Source: Hyphomonadaceae bacterium
Lineage (GTDB): Bacteria; Pseudomonadota; Alphaproteobacteria; Caulobacterales; Hyphomonadaceae
Assembly (NCBI GenBank): GCA_030696545.1
Contig: JAUYSA010000458.1
Coordinates: 1 to 22,279 of the forward strand
Length of the DNA stretch: 22,279 bases
Direction of reading: 5' to 3'
A model generated the notes under the pieces. That model saw only the letters and a program-made list of their open reading frames with translations, had not been told where the DNA came from and did no database searches. A program made the position numbers and the translations under genes. Numbering within the stretch: the stretch's first letter is position 1; each line of letters opens with the position of its first letter. Below, in pieces: positions 6,859 to 15,831 of the stretch.

Positions 6859-7683
6859 ATGTTGGACTTTGAATCTACGTCGCGCCGTTGCGAGATCGAG
6901 GGCGCCACCATCCTCTACAACGAAGCAGGCGACGGGCCCCCATTGCTGTGTTTCCACGGAGGCGGCGCGGGGGCGAATGCATGGGACAATACGAAGTGGA
7001 ACATCGATGTCCTATCTAAGTCGTTCAGGGTGCTGCTCATCAACCTGCCTGGTTATGGCGGTTCCAGCCACCTAGAGGCGTCGCCGGGAGAGTCCCAGGA
7101 AGCGCTGTTTGTTCGCGCCATCTGCGCCGTGATGGACAAACTCGGCATTGAACGCGCGAACTTCTACGGCACCTCGATGAGCGCGGCTGCGGTCATCTAC
7201 CTCGCGAACAAATTCCCGGAACGTGTGTTCAAGGTGATTCTCAAGTCGCCGGCGGCGGGTCGCAACCTTCTCACCGTGACGCCAGCTGACGGCATTGAAG
7301 CTCTCAACGCGTTTAAGGAGGAGCCAAGTCGGGAAAAGATGGTGCGCATCATGCGCCTCTTCGTGCCCAACAACGACCTGCTGACCGAAGACATGATTGA
7401 ACTGCGCTACAAGTCGGCGATGGACGCGCGCGCGATGCCGCAGCCGCGCCAGCAGCACGCCGGGAACGTAGACATCAGGCCCGTTATGGAAGGCCTGACC
7501 GTGCCGGTGTTGCTGCTGTGGGGACATCAAGACCGCATGGTCCCGCTGGACGGAGCGCTATCCGCCCTTTCGATGATTCCCGATATCCGGGTTCATATCT
7601 GGGGCGGCGGCGTCGGCCATTTCATCGAATTCGAACGCCCAGCCGAGTTCAACCGGGTCGTATCCGACTTCCTTCTCCACTGA
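6859..7683 (+). CDS. Alpha/beta hydrolase related to meta-cleavage-product (C-C bond) hydrolases
   Basis: The product has 274 residues from ATG 6859, which has GAGG 9 nt upstream; an in-frame ATG at 6838 lacks a good site. The N-terminal pattern CFHGGGAGANAWDN (31-44), INLPGYGGSS (61-70) and overall length match the MhpC/BphD/HsaD group. That group hydrolyses vinylogous 1,5-diketones formed by ring cleavage; some relatives hydrolyse esters and lactones. Triad candidates are Ser106, Asp225 (GHQD) and His254 (VGHF). The nucleophile elbow reads GTSMS, with Ser in place of the usual last Gly. It sits directly after the crotonase gene and before the Baeyer-Villiger monooxygenase, so hydrolysis of a ring-opened or lactone intermediate is the natural guess. 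A 7-bp GC-rich stem-loop begins 35 nt after the stop. Confidence 0.88.
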   Translation: MLDFESTSRRCEIEGATILYNEAGDGPPLLCFHGGGAGANAWDNTKWNIDVLSKSFRVLLINLPGYGGSSHLEASPGESQEALFVRAICAVMDKLGIERANFYGTSMSAAAVIYLANKFPERVFKVILKSPAAGRNLLTVTPADGIEALNAFKEEPSREKMVRIMRLFVPNNDLLTEDMIELRYKSAMDARAMPQPRQQHAGNVDIRPVMEGLTVPVLLLWGHQDRMVPLDGALSALSMIPDIRVHIWGGGVGHFIEFERPAEFNRVVSDFLLH

Positions 7684-7717
7684 TGCGCCGCGCCTTGTGA
7701 GCCACCGCTGGGCGTCT

Positions 7718-7739
7718 CCGCGTCGCTGCGCTGACGCGG
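7718..7739 (+). terminator. GC-rich stem-loop after the second hydrolase gene
   Basis: CCGCGTC (7718-7724) pairs with GACGCGG (7733-7739) around an 8-nt loop, 35 nt beyond the stop at 7683. There is no T-run, so termination is uncertain. It may mark the transcript end before the monooxygenase promoter region. Confidence 0.3.
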
Positions 7740-7868
7740 GTCGCGGCGGTCATCTAGGCCGTAATCTCGCGCGACGCGATGACCTAGGAAGTGGACCATC
7801 ACTCAGACTGGCCCTGCCCATAAATTCGCTTTATTGATGAAACACTAAATGCGTGACTGGCGCTGGAT

Positions 7869-7885
7869 TGGCGGTTCAACCGCCA
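7869..7885. promoter_or_regulatory. 17-bp perfect palindrome, candidate operator of the monooxygenase gene
   Basis: TGGCGGTTCAACCGCCA has 8-bp arms around a single C and ends 30 nt before the monooxygenase ATG. Size and symmetry suit a dimeric repressor such as the TetR family. The core GGCGGTTCAA recurs exactly at 7924-7933, inside the first codons. A half-site AACCGCCA also occurs at 17544-17551, between the acyl-CoA dehydrogenase and the TetR-type gene. The regulator is inferred, not shown. Confidence 0.5.
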
Positions 7886-7915
7886 CGATAACACAATGCC
7901 TAACAGGGTGGATGC

Positions 7916-9559
7916 ATGACGACGGCGGTTCAATTTCTCAAGTCAGATGGCGACTCGAGCAGCACAGCCGACTACGACGCGATCGTGATCGGAGCCGGGG
8001 TTTCGGGGCTGTACCAACTCTACAAGCTGCGCGAACTCGGACTGAAGGCGTTGGTGCTCGAAAAGGGATCGCGCGTCGGCGGCACCTGGTACTGGAACCG
8101 CTACCCTGGAGCCCGGTTCGACTCTGAGAGCTGGACGTACATCTACTCATTTTCGAAAGAACTCCTCGACGAGTGGAAATGGACAGAACATTTCGCAACT
8201 CAACCGGAGACTGAGCGATATTTAAACTACGTCGCTGACAAATTCGATTTGCGGCGAGACATCCAATTTGGCAGCGAGGTGATCGCCGCTCACTACATTG
8301 AAGAGACTAGGAAATGGGAAATCCTACTTAGCGATGGCCGAAAATATCACGCCACATTCCTAATCACCGCTATCGGAATCCTCTCGGCGTCGACGCTGCC
8401 TCGTATCAAGGGCGTCGAAACGTTTGCTGGCGAAGCCTATCATACGGCTCAGTGGCCACATGAGCCTGTAAACTTGGCGGGCAAGCGCGTCGCGGTGATC
8501 GGCACGGGGTCTACCGGTGTTCAGACCATTCAAGAGGCGGCCAAGGTCGCCGGCCAACTGACGGTGTTTCAACGCACGCCGAACTGGTGCGCACCCCTAC
8601 ACAATACGAAGATCACTGACGAGGAAATGGAGCAGATCCGCGCGCGCTATCCGGAGATCATGGCGCGCTGCCAGGAAACGCCGGGATGCTTCGTGCACGG
8701 CCCCGATCCTCGTTCGGCTCTAGAAGTGACGCCTGAAGTCCGTGAGGCGTTCTTTGAGAAGCTCTACTCCGAACCCGGGTTCGGCATTTGGTATGGCAAC
8801 TTCCGCGACATTCTCGTGGATTCAGACGCCAATGCGCTGATCAGCGACTTTGTCGCCCGTAAGATTCGGGAGCGCGTGAAGGATCCAAAAGTCGCGGACC
8901 GCCTCATCCCGAAGAACCATGGCTTTGGAACGCGGAGGCTGCCGCTCGAGACCCGCTACTACGAAGTCTATAATCAGCCCAATGTCGAACTCGTCGACGT
9001 GAACGAGACGCCAATTCAAGAGATAACACCGACCGGCATCAGGACGAGTGCGGGCGAATATGAGTTCGACGTGATCATATATGCCACCGGCTTTAACGCG
9101 ATCACGGGGGCGTTCGAGCAGATTGACATTCGAGGCGTTGGCGGGCGTAGCCTCAAGGATGCTTGGGCCTCTGGGCCACAAACGTATCTCGGGTTTCTGG
9201 TAGCCGGGTTCCCGAACATGATGATGGTGATGGGGCCCCATGGCGGTGTCGGCAATTTCACGCGCTTCGCGGAATTCAACGCCAACTGGGTGAGCGAACT
9301 GCTGCGCTTTGCGGTCGCCCGCGGGGCGACACGTGTGGAGGTCACGCAGGAAGCCGAGAAGCGATGGTTCGGCCACGTCGCGGACTCCGGAATAGGCCTT
9401 CTCAGCAATTCGGTCGATTCGTGGATGACCGGCGTGAATTCGAACGTGGAGGGCAGAAGCGCTCGCAGGGTGATGCGCTATAGCGGTGGATTCCCAGCGT
9501 TTCGTGAATACTGCGAAGCTGCGACCCGCGACAACTACGCCGGCATTAAATTTGAATAA
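7916..9559 (+). CDS. Baeyer-Villiger (flavin-dependent, class B) monooxygenase
   Basis: The product has 547 residues, typical for cyclohexanone/steroid-type monooxygenases. These use FAD, NADPH and O2 to insert oxygen next to a ketone, giving an ester or, from cyclic ketones, a lactone. The FAD site is VIGAGVSG (24-31) and the class motif GGTWYWNRYPGARFD is at 55-69. The Baeyer-Villiger fingerprint FxGxxxHxxxWP is intact at 170-181 (FAGEAYHTAQWP, followed by His). The NADPH Rossmann motif VIGTGSTG is at 194-201. GTRRLPLETRYYEVYN (338-353) carries the arginine (Arg341) that aligns with the catalytic Arg of cyclohexanone monooxygenase. The GGGTGG before the ATG is only 4 nt away, a weak site. 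Upstream lies a 17-bp palindrome. The enzyme is probably the central oxidative step of the pathway. Ring size and substrate cannot be told from motifs. Confidence 0.95.
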   Translation: MTTAVQFLKSDGDSSSTADYDAIVIGAGVSGLYQLYKLRELGLKALVLEKGSRVGGTWYWNRYPGARFDSESWTYIYSFSKELLDEWKWTEHFATQPETERYLNYVADKFDLRRDIQFGSEVIAAHYIEETRKWEILLSDGRKYHATFLITAIGILSASTLPRIKGVETFAGEAYHTAQWPHEPVNLAGKRVAVIGTGSTGVQTIQEAAKVAGQLTVFQRTPNWCAPLHNTKITDEEMEQIRARYPEIMARCQETPGCFVHGPDPRSALEVTPEVREAFFEKLYSEPGFGIWYGNFRDILVDSDANALISDFVARKIRERVKDPKVADRLIPKNHGFGTRRLPLETRYYEVYNQPNVELVDVNETPIQEITPTGIRTSAGEYEFDVIIYATGFNAITGAFEQIDIRGVGGRSLKDAWASGPQTYLGFLVAGFPNMMMVMGPHGGVGNFTRFAEFNANWVSELLRFAVARGATRVEVTQEAEKRWFGHVADSGIGLLSNSVDSWMTGVNSNVEGRSARRVMRYSGGFPAFREYCEAATRDNYAGIKFE

Positions 9560-9636
9560 GTTTTGCGATTTTTGAACAGAGCTTCGCGCGGCGGCTCCGC
9601 ACTTCGACGAAGATCTCAGACATCTTCCGCCAGCGC

Positions 9637-9653
9637 GGGCGCCGCCCCTTTTT
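9637..9653 (+). terminator. Weak candidate terminator after the monooxygenase gene
   Basis: GGGC (9637-9640) pairs with GCCC (9644-9647) and is followed by CTTTTT. The stem is only 4 bp. A larger fold is possible, because GGCGGC (9590-9595) can pair with GCCGCC (9641-9646) around an inner GAAGAT/ATCTTC stem (9609-9627). It lies 78 nt after the stop at 9559. Confidence 0.3.
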
Positions 9654-9845
9654 GCACATACCCGAGTCAGCCGAAAAATTTTGTATGACCAAGTAAAAAT
9701 AAAGGGCTTTATGCCGACGTTGCAATTTGCGTTTCGGTGTACCGCACGCCTGTAAGCGGCCGACAGATACCTTCGTTGCGTTTGAGTGCTGTTATTCGTT
9801 CGCAGGCATAAATGGCAATCCACTCGTATAACGGTGGGGGGGAAC

Positions 9846-12800
9846 ATGAAGGCGACGTTGCTGGGGCACGCTTCTGCGGTGGCCCTCTTTTCGATGGCAG
9901 CTGCGTGGAGCAGCCAGGCCGCGGCTCAAGGATCCGCCGATAGCGAGGTGAGTGAAGTCATCGTTACTGGCTCCTTCATCGCGGGTACGCCAGAGGACGC
10001 CGCCCTCCCTGTGGACGTGATCGGCGCAGACGAGCTGCAGCGCCAGGGGTACCCGACCACTATCGAGCTTCTAAAGAATCTGCCCGGCGTGGGCGGTGTC
10101 ATCGGCGATCAGAACCAGTACAATGGCGGACTCGGCGCTGTCCCTGGCGCAGCGACGGTCAACCTCCGTAACCTGGGCCCGCAGCGCACGCTGGTGCTGA
10201 TGAACGGAAGGCGCCTGGCGTCGTTCCCGACGCGGGCCTCAGGATACGTTGACGCCAACCTCCTGCCGCAGGCAGCGATTGGCCGCATTGAAGTGTTGAA
10301 GGACGGCGCGGCTGCGACCTACGGCTCCGACGCCATCGCCGGCGTGGTGAACTTCATCACCCGCAAGAACTTCGATGGTCTCCAGCTCTCTGGCGACGTC
10401 CGCTATGTGCCCGATGCTGACACGCCAGACTACACGGCCAGCCTGCTCTGGGGTTGGAACGGCGACCGTGGCAACGTCCTCCTAAGCGCCGGGTGGCAGC
10501 AGCGCGGCCGGCTTCGCGCCACAGAGAAGGACTGGAACCTCACGTCCTATGTGGAGAACCCGGACTCCGGCTTTTCGTTCACCAACAATCCAACTTCGTT
10601 CCGGCCGGTGGTTGGGGCCAACACTCCGGCAAATTTCGCAGCGCAGATTCGCGATCCGGGCTGCACGACGGTTGGCGCGACGGCTGGTTTCGTTTCAGGC
10701 AATCAGGTCTGCCTGGCGCGCATCGCCGGCGCCTTTGTCAATCTGACTGATCCCAGCGATCGCTGGCAGATCTACGGCGAGACGAATTTTGACCTTTCGG
10801 ACGAGGTCAAGTTTCATGCGGAGGCTTTGTATGCCGAGAGCTACACCCGGTACATTACGTCACCGTCGTATCCTTCCGCGCTAGGCGGCCCGACAGCGAC
10901 GACCTCGCCAATCCCCGGCCAGTACTACGCTCCAGCGACCAATCCCGGACTTGCGCTGCTGATCGGCCAGTTCCCGACGGCTTTCCCCGCCGGCACCACC
11001 GGCGTTGTCTGGCCCACGAGCTTGAACTTCCGTCCATTCGGCCTCAGTGGGCACCCATTGTCACCGCAGGGCGGCGCGGAGATCTCGGTCGACGTCAAAA
11101 GCTACCGGGTCTCGGGCGGCTTCACAGGTAAGGTCTTTGACTCTATCGGCTACGACCTTTCGGCCACCTATCACTCGATCGCATACGAAGAGGTAGGTAA
11201 GGATTATCTGATCTCGCGAATGGAGCTCGCGCTGCGCGGCTTCGGTAGTCTGGGCGCCAATCCGACCTGCACGGCGACCGTCACCAACAACTTCACAACC
11301 AACGCCGGCAACAACGCGGTTGGCTGTTACTACTTCAACCCGTTTTCAAACGCCTACGCGAGCAACCACCCCACCTCGCCCCAAAATCCAAGCGTGGCGA
11401 ATCCCTTGTTCAACCCTTCTGTCGCCAACAACATCGATCTCGTTCGGTGGATCTGGCAGGATCACGAGCAAACTGGCTATTCCCGACTCTTCGTTCTGGA
11501 TGGCGTCCTGAACGGCGAATTGCCGATTGAATTCTCGGGCGGCAAGGTGGGGTGGGCGGCGGGCGGTCAGTTTCGCCGCAACTTCTATCAGACCACCTAT
11601 GGCAACTTTGCGAACTCGGCGGTGACGCCGTGCGTCGACACGCCGATCACAGGCAGCAAAAACTGCCTGAGTCCTGTGGGTGCGCTTTCGCTGCGTGCAT
11701 CGCTCTTTCCGTCGAATATCGTCCAGAACGCCTATGCGGCCTTCGCCGAAGTGGCGCTGCCGTTCACCGACAGCTTTAGCGCCCACATCGCGGCCCGCTA
11801 TGAGAATTACGGTGAGAACGGCGGCGGCGAGACCTTCAATCCCAAGCTCGACCTGCGCTGGCAGGCGCTCGATTGGCTGGCGCTGCGCGGCTCCATCGGC
11901 ACGACCTTCCGCGCGCCGCCGCTGCCGCTGCTCGATCCCTCGCCGGTGGTCAACACGGTGTCGCTGAACAACGCTTTCCGCGCGGTCGCCATATCGGGTA
12001 ACGCCGACCTGACGCCTGAGAAAGCCACTACCTACAGCGTCGGTGCGATTGTTGAGGCCGGCCCGTTCAAAGGCACGATCGACTATTGGAACTTCGACTT
12101 CCAGGATCCCTTCGTCGCCGAGCCCGCAGGCACCATCTTCAACCTCATGTTCCCGGGCGGCTCCAGCGTCAATTGCGGCAATCCGGCCTTTGCGGAGCTC
12201 CAATCGCGCTTCACGTTCGAGCCCAACGTCTGTTCGGCGGCGACCGTGTCGGGATTGCGCCTCAGCTATGTCAACGCTGGCGGCGTGAAGACCGATGGTG
12301 TCGATGCGACGGGTGAGTTGAGGTTCGACGACGTCTATGGCGGCGCCCTGCGCTTGGGCGCTCAGGTCAGCTACACAATCAAATATGCGCTCGCGGAGCA
12401 AAAGGTCCGTGGCGTCACGGTCTCGCCGGCGTTCGACGCAATCGGTCTCTTCAATTACGCCACTGGGTACTATTCAATGCCCCAGTGGAAGGGAAACCTC
12501 TTCGTCGAGTGGGAGAGCGGGCCGCACAACATCCGCATCCAGACCAACTACGTCGACGGCTACGTGGACCAGCGCACGGCGCCCTATGCGGGCAACCTGT
12601 TCGTGGGCGACGTCGCGACGTTGGCTCAAGCGACCGTCGTGCCGAGGCCGCAGGAAGGCAAAAAGATCGACGCCTTCATCAGTACGGACGTGACATATCG
12701 CGTGTTTTTGCCGTGGGACAGCACGGCTGTCGTGTCAGTGAACAACGTCTTCGACACCGACCCTCCATTTGCGCGCGTGGAGTCCAACTACGACCCGACG

Positions 12801-12854
12801 GTAGCCAGTCCGCTTGGTCGCACCATCAAGCTTGCGCTTACCAAAAAGTTCTAG
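9846..12854 (+). CDS. TonB-dependent outer-membrane receptor 1
   Basis: The product has 1002 residues. It would bind a substrate at the cell surface and import it into the periplasm using the proton motive force via TonB-ExbBD. A signal peptide spans about residues 1-28 (hydrophobic, ending AAAQ). A TonB-box-like SEVIVTG is at 36-42. The plug domain covers roughly 47-175 and contains IGRIEVLKDGAAATYGSDAI. The beta-barrel ends in LALTKKF, with the C-terminal Phe needed for outer-membrane assembly. Eight cysteines form four close pairs in the barrel, likely disulfides of outer loops. There is no N-terminal signalling domain, so it is a transporter rather than a transducer. An in-frame ATG at 9786 would add 20 residues ahead of the signal peptide and is rejected. 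It closely matches receptor 2 at 18764-21763. The lactonase gene follows 79 nt later, probably in the same transcript. Confidence 0.95.
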   Translation: MKATLLGHASAVALFSMAAAWSSQAAAQGSADSEVSEVIVTGSFIAGTPEDAALPVDVIGADELQRQGYPTTIELLKNLPGVGGVIGDQNQYNGGLGAVPGAATVNLRNLGPQRTLVLMNGRRLASFPTRASGYVDANLLPQAAIGRIEVLKDGAAATYGSDAIAGVVNFITRKNFDGLQLSGDVRYVPDADTPDYTASLLWGWNGDRGNVLLSAGWQQRGRLRATEKDWNLTSYVENPDSGFSFTNNPTSFRPVVGANTPANFAAQIRDPGCTTVGATAGFVSGNQVCLARIAGAFVNLTDPSDRWQIYGETNFDLSDEVKFHAEALYAESYTRYITSPSYPSALGGPTATTSPIPGQYYAPATNPGLALLIGQFPTAFPAGTTGVVWPTSLNFRPFGLSGHPLSPQGGAEISVDVKSYRVSGGFTGKVFDSIGYDLSATYHSIAYEEVGKDYLISRMELALRGFGSLGANPTCTATVTNNFTTNAGNNAVGCYYFNPFSNAYASNHPTSPQNPSVANPLFNPSVANNIDLVRWIWQDHEQTGYSRLFVLDGVLNGELPIEFSGGKVGWAAGGQFRRNFYQTTYGNFANSAVTPCVDTPITGSKNCLSPVGALSLRASLFPSNIVQNAYAAFAEVALPFTDSFSAHIAARYENYGENGGGETFNPKLDLRWQALDWLALRGSIGTTFRAPPLPLLDPSPVVNTVSLNNAFRAVAISGNADLTPEKATTYSVGAIVEAGPFKGTIDYWNFDFQDPFVAEPAGTIFNLMFPGGSSVNCGNPAFAELQSRFTFEPNVCSAATVSGLRLSYVNAGGVKTDGVDATGELRFDDVYGGALRLGAQVSYTIKYALAEQKVRGVTVSPAFDAIGLFNYATGYYSMPQWKGNLFVEWESGPHNIRIQTNYVDGYVDQRTAPYAGNLFVGDVATLAQATVVPRPQEGKKIDAFISTDVTYRVFLPWDSTAVVSVNNVFDTDPPFARVESNYDPTVASPLGRTIKLALTKKF

Positions 12855-12933
12855 CTGACTTCGCCTTTCGGTGACTGTGGGGACCACATTGGCGTGCGTT
12901 GCATGCCGGCGTTCAGGTAGGGGGTGGAGAGCA

Positions 12934-13848
12934 GTGGACATCGAAATCGTTGCCGAAGGTCTCGCCTTTCCAGAAGGACCGGTCTGGATGAAGGACGGGT
13001 CCGTAGTCGTGGTGGAGATTGCGGCCGGGCGGGTGACAAGGATACGACCGAACGGCGACAAGGAACTGGTCGCCGAATGCGGCGGCGGTCCGAACGGCGC
13101 TGCGGTAGGACCTGACGGATGCTTGTACGTCGTCAACAACGGGGGAATGTCGTTTTCCCGACAGGACGGACTCCTGGTAACGGACGGAGGGGCGTCCGCC
13201 GACAGTAGGCCGGGGTGGGTCGATCGAATCGACCCGAACTCCGGACGCATTGAACGGCTGTATGAAGAAGTCGATGGTCGCCCCTTAGCCGGCCCGAACG
13301 ACCTGGTGTTTGACCGTGACGGCGGCATGTGGTTCAGCGACATGGGCAGACACGTTGGATCTTCCATGGAAAATGGCGGGATCTACTACGCCAAAGCCGA
13401 CGGCTCGTTCGTCACCCGTGTCGTCGATGGTGTTCGCGCCAACGGAATGGGCCTGTCGGCAGACGGCAAAAAGCTCTACTGCGCTCTGTCTTTCGAATCG
13501 CTTCTTGTCGAATTCGACATCGATGGCCCTGGTTTACTGTCGCCAGTCGCCGGTTTCGCGTCAGGCCGGCCAGTCGGCCAATTCGCCCCACGTCAGCTTC
13601 CCGATTCGCTCGCCGTTGACGCGAACGGGCATGTCTGTTGTGCAACCGTCTTCAACAGTGCCGGAATCACATCCGTGGATCCCCAAAGCGGGCGGCTCAC
13701 GCATCATCCTTTCCCCGACGGTATGACCACCAACATCTGCTTTGGTGGGGCGGATATGCGCGACGCTTGGGTGACCTTGTCGAGCACAGGGAGGCTCGCC
13801 AAGGTTCGCTGGGACTCGCCCGGCTTGGAACTTGCGTACTACGCTTAA
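12934..13848 (+). CDS. SMP-30/gluconolactonase-family lactonase (beta-propeller hydrolase)
   Basis: The product has 304 residues from GTG 12934, preceded by GGTGGAG. An upstream GTG at 12871 would add 21 residues with no family similarity. Members are six-bladed propellers that hydrolyse lactones or esters using one divalent metal. The expected ligands are all visible: Glu14 (FPEGPVW), Asn170 (RANGMGLS) and Asp224 (LPDSLAVD), with Asn122 (GPNDLVFD) lining the site. Repeated blade motifs such as GPDGCLYVVNNGG (59-71) and DRDGGMWFSD (127-136) fit. No signal peptide is seen, so the protein is cytoplasmic. With a Baeyer-Villiger enzyme in the same cluster, the natural role is opening the lactone it forms, though sugar lactones cannot be excluded. 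It is convergent with the ligase gene, 82 bp between stops. Confidence 0.9.
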   Translation: MDIEIVAEGLAFPEGPVWMKDGSVVVVEIAAGRVTRIRPNGDKELVAECGGGPNGAAVGPDGCLYVVNNGGMSFSRQDGLLVTDGGASADSRPGWVDRIDPNSGRIERLYEEVDGRPLAGPNDLVFDRDGGMWFSDMGRHVGSSMENGGIYYAKADGSFVTRVVDGVRANGMGLSADGKKLYCALSFESLLVEFDIDGPGLLSPVAGFASGRPVGQFAPRQLPDSLAVDANGHVCCATVFNSAGITSVDPQSGRLTHHPFPDGMTTNICFGGADMRDAWVTLSSTGRLAKVRWDSPGLELAYYA

Positions 13849-13930
13849 AGCCGCTGATGCCTAAAGACCCGTCCTGCGGTCATCGCCTTCGTTGGCGCCA
13901 GGCGGCCTGCGGCTACGCTCAGCCGGTGGT

Positions 13931-15547
13931 TTAGGATCCTCCTCGCCGCTTCAAGACCCGCAGATCGTGAATCCCTGCGTATGTCCTGGGATCTGCATTG
14001 CCCGGAAACAGCTGAGACTTCGCAACTTTTTGCGATCCCGTAGTGGGGATTTCGGACATGAAAAGCACCCAGCCGGGGACTTTGAAATATGCCAGATTTT
14101 CTCCGCAATAGTCGAACAGCAAGTGTGCCGTCGCCAAATCCCCCTGGACGCCGTCCTTCAGAACAACGCAAGCCAAGACTTCCTCCTCGCGTATGTCATC
14201 GGCCACGGCCACGACAGCGGCCTGCGCAACGGCAGGATGGGATGCTAGCATCTGCTCAACCTCGGCGGCCGCGATGTTCTCTCCCGAACGGCGGATGATG
14301 TTCTTGCGCCGATCAACGAAGATCAGCGTGCCGTCATCCTCCATCGTAACTGCGTCTCCAGTATGCCACCAACCGCCGCGCCAACCGATTTCGGTGGCTT
14401 GAGGGTCCTTCAGGTACCCGGCGAAAAAGCCCCAACGCGGCCCCTCCGGGCCAGCCCAGCGCACGCAGAGTTCGCCAATGGTCCCGTGCGGAACCTCCTT
14501 GTCGTGCTCATCGACGACACGCGCTTCTAGACCGTCGCTCGACCGTCCAATGCACGGCTGCGCCGTATGGTGGGATTCGTAGTTGTTCCAAGTGCATCGA
14601 CCCACCTCGGTCATGCTCCAGCCCTCCGTCAAGGCGATGCCAAAGCGATGCCTAAAGCGCGCGATCAGCGCGGGAGACGCCCCGCCGCCCGAGCCAAATC
14701 TGATCGAGTGCGCGTGTTCCTCAGGCGTGTCTGGCTGCGCCATAAGCATCGCCGGGACCACCCCGAGGTAGTGCATCACCGTGGCGCGCGCCGCCACTGC
14801 GTCGCGCCAGAATTGAGAGGGCCGGAAGCGCTCGAGCAGGATGATGCAGTTGCCGGAGACCATCATGCCGAGAGTGGTGAGACAGAGCCCGCCAACATGG
14901 AACAGCGGCAACGGGCTGATGAGCCTGTCCTGGCCGGCGTAGAATGTAATTGCGCCACCCGCCGCCACGTAAGACCGCGCGGTCGCCAGCATCGCACGGT
15001 TGGTGAGAACGCACCCCTTTGGTCGGCCTGTTGTGCCGGAGGTATAGAGGATGGCCGCCTCGCTCTCGTCCGTCGGCGGCCCCTTCAAGAAGGCGCCGCC
15101 TTGGACAGGCGGAGCCTCCTTCCAGAGTTCGGCGTCAGCGACGGGAGGCCTTTTCGGGACGCCGCGCGCTACATGACGCAACGCATCGAGCCGTGAGCTG
15201 AGGCCGACGACAAGATCAGCCTCGCTATGTTCGAGAATGTAGGCGATTTCAGCGGGGACAAGATCAGGGCTGATCGGCACGATACTGGCGCCAAGGCTAT
15301 TCAGCGCCAGGAAGTGAAACAAGAAGTCAGGGCGGTTTTCCAGCAACAGAGCCGCACGGTGTCCCTGCCCATAGCCGGCGGCGGCGTAGTCGGACTGCAG
15401 CTTGAGCACGCGACTAAGCACTTCGCCGAATGTGAATTCGGCCCCTTCGGGGAGCCAAGACCGGTCGTCCCGCGGCGGAACGCATATGAACGGCCGAATA
15501 TGAGATCCAGCGGCGACAGCGGCGAAGGTGCTGAAGACGGTGTACAT
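13931..15547 (-). CDS. AMP-forming acyl-CoA synthetase (ligase)
   Basis: The product has 538 residues of the ANL superfamily, CaiC/BaiB/FadD-like. It would activate a carboxylic acid with ATP to an acyl-adenylate and then a CoA thioester, the entry step to beta-oxidation. The motifs are complete: P-loop YTSGTTGRPKG (168-178), EGWSMTEVG (308-316), the ATP-binding Asp in WHTGDA (394-399, Asp398), the hinge DRRKNIIRRSGENI (412-425), and the acyl-transfer Lys in PTTGSQKVAKSQL (Lys507). The gene starts at ATG 15547 with GAGAAGCGAGG upstream. It lies downstream of the VOC gene on the same strand with a 284-bp gap. In that gap a possible promoter (TTGCAA, 17 nt, TCAAAT; 15743-15715 on the minus strand) could serve it separately. 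The acid substrate is unknown; a ring-opened acid fits the context. Confidence 0.93.
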   Translation of the reverse strand: MYTVFSTFAAVAAGSHIRPFICVPPRDDRSWLPEGAEFTFGEVLSRVLKLQSDYAAAGYGQGHRAALLLENRPDFLFHFLALNSLGASIVPISPDLVPAEIAYILEHSEADLVVGLSSRLDALRHVARGVPKRPPVADAELWKEAPPVQGGAFLKGPPTDESEAAILYTSGTTGRPKGCVLTNRAMLATARSYVAAGGAITFYAGQDRLISPLPLFHVGGLCLTTLGMMVSGNCIILLERFRPSQFWRDAVAARATVMHYLGVVPAMLMAQPDTPEEHAHSIRFGSGGGASPALIARFRHRFGIALTEGWSMTEVGRCTWNNYESHHTAQPCIGRSSDGLEARVVDEHDKEVPHGTIGELCVRWAGPEGPRWGFFAGYLKDPQATEIGWRGGWWHTGDAVTMEDDGTLIFVDRRKNIIRRSGENIAAAEVEQMLASHPAVAQAAVVAVADDIREEEVLACVVLKDGVQGDLATAHLLFDYCGENLAYFKVPGWVLFMSEIPTTGSQKVAKSQLFPGNADPRTYAGIHDLRVLKRRGGS

Positions 15548-15831
15548 GACGGCCTCGCTTCTCGTTGCCCCGCGCAGCGTTCGCGGGTCCCGACGATATG
15601 CCCTGATCGGCAGAGGACGCGCGGCCTGGATTTCGTCGCTTTCTCGTAGCGCCCTACATCCTCCCCTGCGCGATCCCGGCCTCCTAGCCTCGCTCTACAA
15701 GGACGCTGTAAGATATTTGATGGAGACGCACTAAATTTTGCAAGATCCAGCCTGTATTCTTCTGCAAGCCTGCCCGCAGGCGAGGCGCATGCCTAAGGCG
15801 CCACCGTTGTCGCCGCTAACGCGCCACGCGC

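Noticed and set aside
8822..9847. Antisense open frame across the 3' half of the monooxygenase gene and the following gap
   Set aside because: No recognisable domain or ribosome binding site, and it overlaps strongly conserved coding sequence.
11346..12401. Antisense open frame within receptor 1, with a similar one in receptor 2 (20786-21790)
   Set aside because: Both mirror the conserved barrel codons of the paralogues; compositional shadow.
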